A program made the translations under genes and the position numbers. The notes under the pieces are model-generated. The model did not search any database and was not told the DNA's origin. It saw nothing but the letters and a program-made list of their open reading frames with translations. Positions 1 to 5,985 of a stretch of 7,596 bases of DNA are shown piece after piece (position 1 is the stretch's first letter; the number at the start of each line of letters is the position of its first letter). This stretch comes from an uncultured Bacteroidota bacterium (GTDB lineage: Bacteria; Bacteroidota; Bacteroidia; UKL13-3): NCBI GenBank assembly GCA_903907885.1, contig CAIVPY010000524.1, positions 1 to 7,596 on the forward strand, given 5' to 3'.

Positions 1-954
1 CAATTTTCGTGGAATTTTGCATCTTTCAATTGCAGAAATTTTGATAAAAATAAGACCATCTTTAGTATTCACGTTTTCTGTTTTGTATAGGTTTATTATA
101 GGCGTCGAAATCTTTAGAATCTTTTTTTTATTGGTTACTAAATTATTTATTTTAATTTTAGGAATTCCTCCTTGATTTATTATTTCCAGATTAGTTGCAA
201 CGATTTTTGCTATTGAATAATCAGTACCTTCTACGTTTTCCGTAAATTTAGTATTATCATTATCAAAGTAATATTCATGAAAAGAGAATAACGCTTTTTC
301 TATTTTTTGAGGTTCAAGTTTTTTTACAATTGCTAATGCGTGAACCTCTTTTATGATAGTAGTGTAATCTGCATTTTTAGCGTATTGAACCCCAGTTGTA
401 CCAGCAATTTTGTTATCAATAACAATTAAACATTTTGAATTTCCATTTTTCCTACTCCAAAATGAAATATGTTTTGACCCAAATGACATTCCCAAATTGG
501 GGATAACGTGTTTTGTAATATCTCCGTATGAGTTAATGTCTCTCGAAATAGCTTTATTTATTAGCTTGATATATTCAGGTAACCAAAGTATGTATTCCAT
601 TCTAGTAGATGTGTCATTTTTTATTGTATAAAAATTCGATCCACCTGTAAGACCACCCCATATATTAATTAAATCAAAAATAACTAATATATCTTCTTTA
701 TGTTTTAAATCGATCTCTTTAATACTATTTATTTTACTTATGATCTCTTCCTCTAATTCTATATAATTTAGTCTATTAAGTCTATTAACTTCAACTTCAT
801 TTCCACAAAAATATGTTTGCTTATGTCTATTATTTTTTTTATAAATATTACAAATTTTTGTAATCACGCCATATCTTACATGTTTTTTTGGTTGTTCTTG
901 GTTTAATTTAAACCAATATTCAAAATCTATTTCTGGGAGTAACATATTGTTCAT
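1..954 (-). CDS. OGG-fold (8-oxoguanine DNA glycosylase-like) protein, 3'-truncated by window edge
   Basis: The reverse strand is open for 318 codons from an ATG at 954 to base 1, with no stop inside the window, so the C-terminus is missing. Residues about 85-230 resemble the OGG-fold family related to helix-hairpin-helix DNA glycosylases. The best stretch is around residues 151-185 (IPNLGMSFGSKHISFW, then LIVIDNKIAG), which recalls the family pattern of a proline/glycine turn, 'SK/TK' and an aromatic-rich helix, then 'LIxD..iA'. Lys161 sits where such proteins carry a lysine. A helix ending IEKALFSFHEYYF (218-230) would close the domain. Residues 230-318 are an extension I do not recognise. 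If active, the protein could recognise or excise bases in DNA, but that is inference; an unrelated protein with a chance resemblance is possible. The gene is very AT-rich. Its start is preceded by an A/T leader without a Shine-Dalgarno sequence. It lies 160 bp downstream of the WYL gene on the same strand. Coding status is firm; the family call is moderate. Confidence 0.72.
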   Translation of the reverse strand, partial: MNNMLLPEIDFEYWFKLNQEQPKKHVRYGVITKICNIYKKNNRHKQTYFCGNEVEVNRLNRLNYIELEEEIISKINSIKEIDLKHKEDILVIFDLINIWGGLTGGSNFYTIKNDTSTRMEYILWLPEYIKLINKAISRDINSYGDITKHVIPNLGMSFGSKHISFWSRKNGNSKCLIVIDNKIAGTTGVQYAKNADYTTIIKEVHALAIVKKLEPQKIEKALFSFHEYYFDNDNTKFTENVEGTDYSIAKIVATNLEIINQGGIPKIKINNLVTNKKKILKISTPIINLYKTENVNTKDGLIFIKISAIERCKIPRKL

Positions 955-1028
955 TTTAAACAAAAAATAATATTTTGAAATATAATTTTAAACTTCAACT
1001 TCACCGAAAAAAATCTATATTATTGATA

Positions 1029-1113
1029 GCTAAAATATTTTTAGCATTATAAGGTGTAACTCGTCAGTACAATCTGGACGAAAAATAGATGTATTTTATT
1101 AAATTTTAATAAA
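1029..1113 (-). terminator. possible 3' hairpin cluster of the WYL gene transcript
   Basis: Three inverted repeats follow the WYL stop codon in the leftward direction. The first is TTTATTAA-ATT-TTAATAAA (1095-1113), directly after the stop. The second is an imperfect, more GC-rich hairpin with arms TCGTC/GACGA plus AG/CT and a bulged G (1061-1081). The third is GCTAAAA-TAT-TTTTAGC (1029-1045). A run of seven T on the transcribed strand lies at 1013-1007, but about 15 nt past the last stem, so none is a textbook intrinsic terminator. They could separate the WYL transcript from the OGG gene at 954. Confidence 0.28.
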
Positions 1114-1114
1114 C

Positions 1115-2206
1115 TTATTTATTATACAGAATCTCCACTTTCTTTGCTGTATCACTTATCTTATTTACCAATTCTACCGGACTCAATACCTTTACTGCCG
1201 CACCATAACTTTGAATCATCATTTCCAGCTCGGGAGTTGAGTAAACTTCTATGGTTACAGTTAACAGTTTCCCATCATCGCTTAATACAGATGTTTGCGA
1301 TTGATGAAGGGGGATGCTTTTTACTTGTTCAATGTGCTCAGAAAATTCTAATATTACCTTAACTGGCTCTTGATTATGCAAGTGGTATATTCCAAGACTG
1401 TACTTAAAATAATCTGCAGGGCTAAAATCTGGGTCTACAAAATATTCATATCCAGAAACTCCTATCTGGTTTATACAAGCTAAATCAAACATATTCGTTT
1501 TAGCTTTTCGTTTACAATTATGGTCATAAGCCACCATATACCACCGGCCATGAAATTGTTTTAAGACATAAGGGCATATATTCTTTTTGTTTTCTTGTTT
1601 TCCAAAACCCTGATAGCTAATTTCAAGTGCGGTTTTATCATAAATGGCTTCTAGTATATTAGGTATCCATTGGGTTGATTTTTTTGAATGTGTAGCTTCC
1701 ATCTGTACAAAATCAGATGTAGCTAGATCATGTACCGGTCCACCAGTTAAACTTTCCGATAATACCTTATTAACTACAGTACTGAATTTTTCTTGTAATG
1801 GACTACCTTTGAAAACATTGAAAAGACTACTAGCCAGCATCAATAAATTTTTATCTCCTTCGTTTACTGAATTACTGAAATATGAGTACCCCTGTTCATT
1901 ATATTCAAATCCCCTCGCATGTGTATATATCAATTCGACACTTGTTCTTTCATGCAAATTTCTTAGCCAAACTAATTGCCTTAGCTCACTAATATCTTTA
2001 TCTAATAAACTTTGAGATATCTGCTTTTCTAATTGGTAGTTCACCAATGTTAAAAAACGCTCTCGTGTATTAATATGACCATATTTTACTAATAATTGAT
2101 CGATTAGCCTTATACGATCATTAGCAGATTTAACTTTCGCCTTGGGTTTAAAAAAATGGGAATTAGGTTCAGAATTTTTTTTTACTTGGGTTTTTATTTT
2201 GGGCAT
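1115..2206 (-). CDS. WYL-domain transcriptional regulator
   Basis: A 363-residue protein from the ATG at 2206. It fits the usual architecture of bacterial WYL regulators: a Lys-rich N-terminal tail (1-30), a winged helix-turn-helix-like region (about 31-90, RIRLIDQLLVKYGHI onward), a linker, a WYL core (about 190-250) and a C-terminal WCX domain (about 281-360). The signature appears as HGRWYMVAYD near residues 219-228, a WYM variant of the WYL triad, with the characteristic 'CPYVLKQFHG' before it. WYL domains sense ligands, often nucleic acids or nucleotides, and WYL repressors frequently govern phage-defence and DNA-damage genes. The reading frame extends to a TTG at 2251 (378 residues), but that TTG is the end of a TAATTTTG promoter-like box, so I prefer the ATG. 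The gene is divergent from the small membrane ORF and helicase and is likely their regulator, possibly autoregulated through the dyad at 2291-2306. The domain call is strong; the targets are inferred. Confidence 0.9.
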   Translation of the reverse strand: MPKIKTQVKKNSEPNSHFFKPKAKVKSANDRIRLIDQLLVKYGHINTRERFLTLVNYQLEKQISQSLLDKDISELRQLVWLRNLHERTSVELIYTHARGFEYNEQGYSYFSNSVNEGDKNLLMLASSLFNVFKGSPLQEKFSTVVNKVLSESLTGGPVHDLATSDFVQMEATHSKKSTQWIPNILEAIYDKTALEISYQGFGKQENKKNICPYVLKQFHGRWYMVAYDHNCKRKAKTNMFDLACINQIGVSGYEYFVDPDFSPADYFKYSLGIYHLHNQEPVKVILEFSEHIEQVKSIPLHQSQTSVLSDDGKLLTVTIEVYSTPELEMMIQSYGAAVKVLSPVELVNKISDTAKKVEILYNK

Positions 2207-2248
2207 ATTCAGGGTTTCACCTAATATACTACCCGAATTCTGAACTTC

Positions 2249-2256
2249 CAAAATTA
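2249..2256 (-). promoter_or_regulatory. candidate -7 promoter element (TAATTTTG) of the WYL gene
   Basis: On the reverse strand this reads TAATTTTG, an exact match to the Bacteroidota -7 consensus TAnnTTTG. It would place transcription initiation about 40 nt before the ATG at 2206. I see no convincing -33 TTG-type box at the usual distance. In an AT-rich window such a box can arise by chance, so this is a suggestion whose main use is to disfavour the TTG at 2251 as the start codon. Confidence 0.35.
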
Positions 2257-2290
2257 TTAATCTAATAGCGGCACTACGTTTATAGCATTA

Positions 2291-2306
2291 TTGTAACGCA
2301 CTACAA
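2291..2306. promoter_or_regulatory. candidate operator dyad, copy 1 (TTGTA-N6-TACAA)
   Basis: TTGTA and TACAA arms flank a 6-nt spacer (ACGCAC). The site lies about 85 bp upstream of the WYL ATG, just upstream of its candidate -7 box, where a bound regulator could affect WYL transcription. It shares its arms exactly with the dyads at 2407, 2726 and 5808, but its spacer is different and its length is one base shorter than copies 2 and 3. It is the weaker member of the set. Confidence 0.4.
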
Positions 2307-2388
2307 CCGTTCAGAAATTATGGCATATCTGACATGTTTTTCATTAACAACCCCATTTCGAAGGCTAATTATACACCTGTGAAAATAG

Positions 2389-2401
2389 ATTGTTAAACAA
2401 T
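2389..2401. repeat. 13-bp palindrome ATTGTT-A-AACAAT beside the second operator dyad
   Basis: A perfect inverted repeat with 6-bp arms and a single central A. It ends five bases before the TTGTA dyad at 2407-2423, making a dense block of dyad symmetry (2389-2426) in the WYL/small-ORF intergenic region. It may be a second protein-binding site. The rest of 2252-2504 contains no supportable gene. Confidence 0.35.
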
Positions 2402-2406
2402 ACCAA

Positions 2407-2423
2407 TTGTAAAACCCTTACAA
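2407..2423. promoter_or_regulatory. candidate operator dyad, copy 2 (TTGTAAAACCCTTACAA)
   Basis: TTGTAA and TTACAA arms surround a 5-nt core. The 17-bp word is identical to the copy at 2726-2742 except for one base (A/T at position 8). An overlapping stem CCCTT-AC-AAGGG (2415-2426) shares its right half. The site lies about 80 bp upstream of the small membrane ORF (2505) on the divergent side from the WYL gene. The near-identity of two copies that are not in coding sequence supports a functional site; binding by the WYL protein is inferred. Confidence 0.5.
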
Positions 2424-2504
2424 GGGGTTACCTGAAATTCGCATAGAAATCATTAAGAAAGTAGATGAATTTTAGATCTATCAATATTTAGTAAATCAAT
2501 TTAT

Positions 2505-2699
2505 ATGCGACCTTCAAAAAAATCAATAGTTCGGACCATTACCAAAACAATAATGATAATTGTTGGAATCTCGTTTATATGCCTGCAACAATACCTCGGC
2601 CAACGGGATGGAATTACTTTATTACATATGTTTTCTTTTGTCGTACTTTACTATCTATGGTATGATATGTTCAAAAAATATATCAGAGAGAAAAATTAA
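2505..2699 (+). CDS. small two-helix membrane protein, hypothetical
   Basis: A 64-residue ORF with a basic N-terminus (MRPSKKSIVR) and two hydrophobic segments, about residues 12-31 (TITKTIMIIVGISFICL...) and 37-54 (ITLLHMFSFVVLYYLWYDMF). It ends in a charged tail (KKYIREKN). The layout suggests a small inner-membrane hairpin with both ends on the cytoplasmic side, by the positive-inside rule. It starts at ATG after an A/T leader with no Shine-Dalgarno, like its neighbours. It sits between operator copies 2 and 3, 78 bp before the helicase. I recognise no family. Small membrane proteins often accompany defence genes as effectors or anchors, but nothing here shows that. A chance ORF in AT-rich DNA remains possible. 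An overlapping 69-codon frame at 2560 looks less protein-like. Confidence 0.5.
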   Translation: MRPSKKSIVRTITKTIMIIVGISFICLQQYLGQRDGITLLHMFSFVVLYYLWYDMFKKYIREKN

Positions 2700-2720
2700 A
2701 GCTTTAACACTCTATTTAAA

Positions 2721-2743
2721 TGGCTTTGTAAATCCCTTACAAA
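2721..2743 (+). promoter_or_regulatory. helicase promoter-like box overlapped by operator dyad, copy 3
   Basis: TTTGTAA-ATCCC-TTACAAA (2725-2743) is a perfect 7-bp dyad with a 5-nt core and the most symmetric of the four copies. Its 2726-2742 core matches 2407-2423 at 16 of 17 bases. Its left arm overlaps TGGCTTTG (2721-2728), a 7-of-8 match to the TAnnTTTG -7 consensus, 35-57 bp before the helicase ATG at 2778. If that box is used, a protein on the dyad would cover the transcription start and repress the helicase. No clear -33 box is seen. Confidence 0.5.
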
Positions 2744-2777
2744 CAAAACACTCATTTTTACATAAATAATATACCAT

Positions 2778-5717
2778 ATGTCAAACACTAGTAAAGCATT
2801 TTCCACAGCCTTTAATCAACTTAATCAAAAACAAAAAGAAGCCGTGACCCATATTGATGGACCAGTAATGGTTTTGGCGGGCCCAGGTACGGGTAAAACC
2901 GAGGTATTAGCAGTAAGAATTGGCCAGATTTTGCTTGCTCACGATATGAAGCCTTCCAATATTTTATGTCTTACCTACTCTAACGCCGGAGTAGATGCCA
3001 TGAGAAATAGACTCAGGGAATTGATTGGCGATACCGCCGATCAGGTTACTATTAATACATTTCACTCTTTTAGCAACTCACTGATAAAGGAACACGCCGC
3101 AAATGACAACGGTTTGGTGGGACGCTCACTTATTACAGACGGGCAGCGCTATATGCTAATAGAAAAACTTATTTATGATTTTCTAGCTAATGATAATCCC
3201 AATGAAATAAAACCAGCAAGCACAAAAAGAATAAAATCTTATGTGCAAATATTTAATGTACTTAAACAAGAAAACATTAGCAGAAACGAAATAGAGGAAT
3301 ATGCTAAAAAATGTATTAATAACATTCTTCCATACGAGACCGATTATATTACTAAAAAAGGTTTAATCAATGCTACTGGTAAAAAATTAATTATATCTAT
3401 TCAAAATTTCGCTACCAATATTTCTGCCATGTATGAGGCTTATGAAAAAGAATTGGTCAGTCGCAATAAATATGAATTTGAAGATATGCTTGAAGAAGCA
3501 GTATTGTTGCTTGCTGAAAGACCAGAATTATTACAAAGTTTACAGGAGCGTTATCAGTATATACTAGTAGATGAATTTCAAGATACCAACACTAAACAAG
3601 TTACCTTACTGAACCAACTTGTTAACGGAGTGGAGGACCCGAATCTCTTTATTGTAGGTGACGATGATCAATGTATTTATCGATTCCAAGGAGCCAATAG
3701 TAATAATTTTACTTGGATGCGTAATAAATTTAGCAAACTGCGCAGCATCGTGTTGGATATTAATTACCGTAGTACACCCATATTATTACAGCAGTCTTTT
3801 GCTTTAATTAGTCTGAATACAGAAAGGCAGCCCGAAAAGAATAGTCCACTAAGCGCTGGTAACTCAGCCTATACTGACGGTAAGCATGCCGCAGCCACTA
3901 TTAAAGTGTATGAAAATACCGAACAGGAAGCTTGTTCAGTAGCAAAAGCTATACAAGCGCTTCGAGAAAACGATAACACTCCTTCAAGTATTGCGGTGTT
4001 GGCCAGGCGGCATAGCGATTTAGACCCTGTAAAAAAATGGCTTGATTTCTATAAAATTCCAAGCAGGAAAGCTAGTGCCAGTTATAATTTACTCGATAAT
4101 AATTATGGTGCCGGGCTGTTTAATACTTTGCAATTTATCAGGTGCTATGATGGGGATAGTTATCTGGCAGAAGGGTTTTTAATTCAACTGCTGTTACGTA
4201 AAAATGAAACTGCTGCAGTAGTAAAAGCTTTTTTGAAGTATAAAAAAGAGAAAGGCAGTAATTTTTATTTGTGGCTTAAAATGCATCAAGATGAAACAGG
4301 CATTAAATATCTTGAAAACTTTATTTCACTAATGGATAGTTGTCTTCAGGAAAAAGATGAGGTTTTAACGGAACAGTACCTGAATGCCCTGACTGAAATT
4401 GCAAATCTTTCTATAAACGAACAAGCTACAATAGATGACGCTATTGCCTGGAAAAAATTTGTAGATGATTTTAGTGAGGGAGACAAATATAATACCGCCG
4501 CCTCATTAGCAGATATGTTGTGGTATTATAAACAAACTGCGTTATGGATAAAGGTTGAAGCAAAATACGATGAAAATCAAAATGCTGATGCGGTTATCTT
4601 GTCTACCATACACGGAAGCAAGGGGCTACAATATGATGCGGTTTTTGTAACGGCCAATCATGGAAACAACTGGGAAAATAAATCTGATAGAGGCAAGGTG
4701 TTGGTACCGAAATTGCTGAATAGATATATTGTACCAGAAGGAGATTCACTGGATGATTTACGTAAGCTTTTGTATGTGGCATGCACGAGGGCTAAAACAT
4801 TTCTGCAGCTTAGTCTACACCGAAGAACAGATAGTGATGTAGAGCGTATTCCTTCAACGTTACTGGAGCCTTTTAGTGATACTACAATAATGGAAGATAT
4901 TCCCTCCTTTGAACTTCCTTTAAATGAATCGCCCTTATACCCAGTTAGTGCCGATGTTGAATTAGAGCAATTAATTAAAAACAGACTTGTTGACTTTGAA
5001 ATATCACCTAGTAGTACTGGAACTTGGGAATATTGCCAAAATGGTTTCTTTTTTAATTATGTAATAAAAATGCCAGGAATATCATCTGAGGCAACCTCCT
5101 TTGGATCACTTATTCATGATGTGTTGGAGTCCATTGCAGGGAATATAACCTGGCAGCAAGACTCTAATGCCATAAACCAGGTAGTAGATAAAGTGTATGA
5201 TAAATATCGATTACATTTTCATTCTACCAATGGCCTGAGGTATAAAAAATATGCGCAATGGTTGATATTTGACTATTTATCTAAATTTCCTATTAATGAC
5301 ACACCCGATAGCATAGAAGAAACTTATCATACCTCATTAACAAATGGAGTAAAGTTGAAGGGAAAGCTTGATCGGGTGGAAACCAAGAATGGATTAATAA
5401 GAATTGTAGATTATAAAACAGGAAAATATAAGCCTGATTTGAAAGTATTTGAAAGTACCGAAAACCCTGGCACACAATACTGGCGCCAAGCTATGATTTA
5501 CTATACACTGATGGTCGATAATTTTAGGGAGGCTGCCTTATACCGTTTTGAATTTCACTATCCCGAAATAATTAATGGCATTTATTATTTTAATTACGAG
5601 CCTAATCCATTATTTGAGGAGTGGTTGGGTACAATATGGAATCAGATTCAATCACAACAGTTTAAAGAGCAATGTAATAACGCTGATTGTGTTTACTGCA
5701 AGGCTAGGCTACAGTAA
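2778..5717 (+). CDS. UvrD/Rep-family ATP-dependent helicase fused to a RecB-like PD-(D/E)XK nuclease
   Basis: A 979-residue protein that should unwind DNA 3' to 5' with ATP and cut it, in the manner of AddA/AddB- and RecB-type enzymes. All superfamily 1A helicase motifs are visible: LNQKQKEAV (15-23), Walker A AGPGTGKT (34-41; Lys40), motif Ia LTYSNAGVDAM (65-75), INTFHSF (about 92-98), Walker B VDEFQD (264-269), GDDDQCIYRFQGA (294-306), NYRS (329-332), HGSKGLQ (612-618) and VACTRAK (667-673). The C-terminal nuclease has His780-Asp781, GKLDRVE with Asp865, IVDYKTGK with Asp878 and Lys880, and QAMIY (Gln904, Tyr908). Cys753, 966, 971 and 974 could hold an Fe-S cluster as in AddB or Cas4, though the terminal spacing (C-x4-C-x2-C) is unusual. 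Start: ATG, no Shine-Dalgarno, directly after operator copy 3. The role may be recombinational repair or anti-phage defence; no AddB/RecC partner lies in the window. Confidence 0.95.
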   Translation: MSNTSKAFSTAFNQLNQKQKEAVTHIDGPVMVLAGPGTGKTEVLAVRIGQILLAHDMKPSNILCLTYSNAGVDAMRNRLRELIGDTADQVTINTFHSFSNSLIKEHAANDNGLVGRSLITDGQRYMLIEKLIYDFLANDNPNEIKPASTKRIKSYVQIFNVLKQENISRNEIEEYAKKCINNILPYETDYITKKGLINATGKKLIISIQNFATNISAMYEAYEKELVSRNKYEFEDMLEEAVLLLAERPELLQSLQERYQYILVDEFQDTNTKQVTLLNQLVNGVEDPNLFIVGDDDQCIYRFQGANSNNFTWMRNKFSKLRSIVLDINYRSTPILLQQSFALISLNTERQPEKNSPLSAGNSAYTDGKHAAATIKVYENTEQEACSVAKAIQALRENDNTPSSIAVLARRHSDLDPVKKWLDFYKIPSRKASASYNLLDNNYGAGLFNTLQFIRCYDGDSYLAEGFLIQLLLRKNETAAVVKAFLKYKKEKGSNFYLWLKMHQDETGIKYLENFISLMDSCLQEKDEVLTEQYLNALTEIANLSINEQATIDDAIAWKKFVDDFSEGDKYNTAASLADMLWYYKQTALWIKVEAKYDENQNADAVILSTIHGSKGLQYDAVFVTANHGNNWENKSDRGKVLVPKLLNRYIVPEGDSLDDLRKLLYVACTRAKTFLQLSLHRRTDSDVERIPSTLLEPFSDTTIMEDIPSFELPLNESPLYPVSADVELEQLIKNRLVDFEISPSSTGTWEYCQNGFFFNYVIKMPGISSEATSFGSLIHDVLESIAGNITWQQDSNAINQVVDKVYDKYRLHFHSTNGLRYKKYAQWLIFDYLSKFPINDTPDSIEETYHTSLTNGVKLKGKLDRVETKNGLIRIVDYKTGKYKPDLKVFESTENPGTQYWRQAMIYYTLMVDNFREAALYRFEFHYPEIINGIYYFNYEPNPLFEEWLGTIWNQIQSQQFKEQCNNADCVYCKARLQ

Positions 5718-5761
5718 AAAGTAAATAGAAAACGTTTATATGCTTTTATAAATATTTAAGC

Positions 5762-5890
5762 ATGCAAATTAATACAAAGCATGATTTAGAAAAAAAGGAA
5801 GATAAAATTGTAATGGATTACAATCCTAAATCTGGAAAATATAAATGGCTTAGGGAATTTGTGGATAAGGTAATAAATATTTTCCGTTAG
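5762..5890 (+). CDS. possible small protein of 42 residues, or gene remnant
   Basis: An ATG-initiated 42-codon ORF ending TAG at 5890, 44 bp after the helicase stop. The peptide is charged in its first half (KHDLEKKEDKIVMDY) and has a short amphipathic-looking tail (KWLREFVDKVINIF). The stretch YNPKSGKYKWLREF reads like real protein, but I recognise no family. It could be a genuine small gene cotranscribed with the helicase, or the decayed end of a larger gene. An alternative explanation for this stretch is regulatory: the dyad ATTGTAAT-GG-ATTACAAT lies in its middle. No Shine-Dalgarno precedes it. Confidence 0.33.
   Translation: MQINTKHDLEKKEDKIVMDYNPKSGKYKWLREFVDKVINIFR
5807..5824. promoter_or_regulatory. 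candidate operator dyad, copy 4 (ATTGTAAT-GG-ATTACAAT)
   Basis: A perfect palindrome with 8-bp arms and a 2-nt centre. Its inner form is TTGTA-N6-TACAA (5808-5823), the same arms as the three dyads between the WYL gene and the helicase. It lies about 160 bp upstream of the 143-residue gene and inside the 42-codon ORF, where it encodes IVMDYN. Either it marks a further target of the same regulator or it is a coincidence favoured by coding sequence; the arms match exactly but the spacer does not. Confidence 0.38.
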
Positions 5891-5985
5891 AAAGATTTAT
5901 AAAAGGAGAAACACGATACTGAAAAACATAATAAACGTTAAAATAATTTCTTCTAATTTTAAGTCACAATAAATAATCATAAATA

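Noticed and set aside
410..631. Plus-strand 73-codon frame
   Set aside because: Antisense to the OGG-fold gene, whose reverse-strand frame is open for 318 codons with a coherent protein sequence.
1144..2015. Plus-strand open frames across the WYL gene (1144-1362, 1644-2015)
   Set aside because: They are antisense to a clear WYL-domain gene and their translations resemble no protein family.
2413..2472. Short stop-to-stop stretch reading NPYKGLPEIRIEIIKKVDEF
   Set aside because: Protein-like, and possibly a gene relic, but it has no start codon, is bounded by stops at 2410 and 2470, and overlaps the operator dyad.
2407..2742. The two near-identical 17-bp dyads as attachment-site repeats of a tiny mobile element around 2505-2699
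   Set aside because: No recombinase gene lies between or beside them, and further TTGTA...TACAA copies at 2291 and 5808 fit an operator set better.
5293..5475. Reverse-strand 60-codon frame in the helicase
   Set aside because: Lies within the nuclease domain, where the forward frame shows catalytic motifs.
2778..5717. Gabija-type GajB helicase
   Set aside because: GajB is much shorter, lacks a RecB-like nuclease and is paired with an OLD-family GajA, which is absent here.
5740..5763. Inverted repeat ATGCTT...AAGCAT after the helicase as a terminator
   Set aside because: Six-base stem with a 12-nt loop, mostly A/T, with no following T run; it also overlaps the start of the 42-codon ORF.
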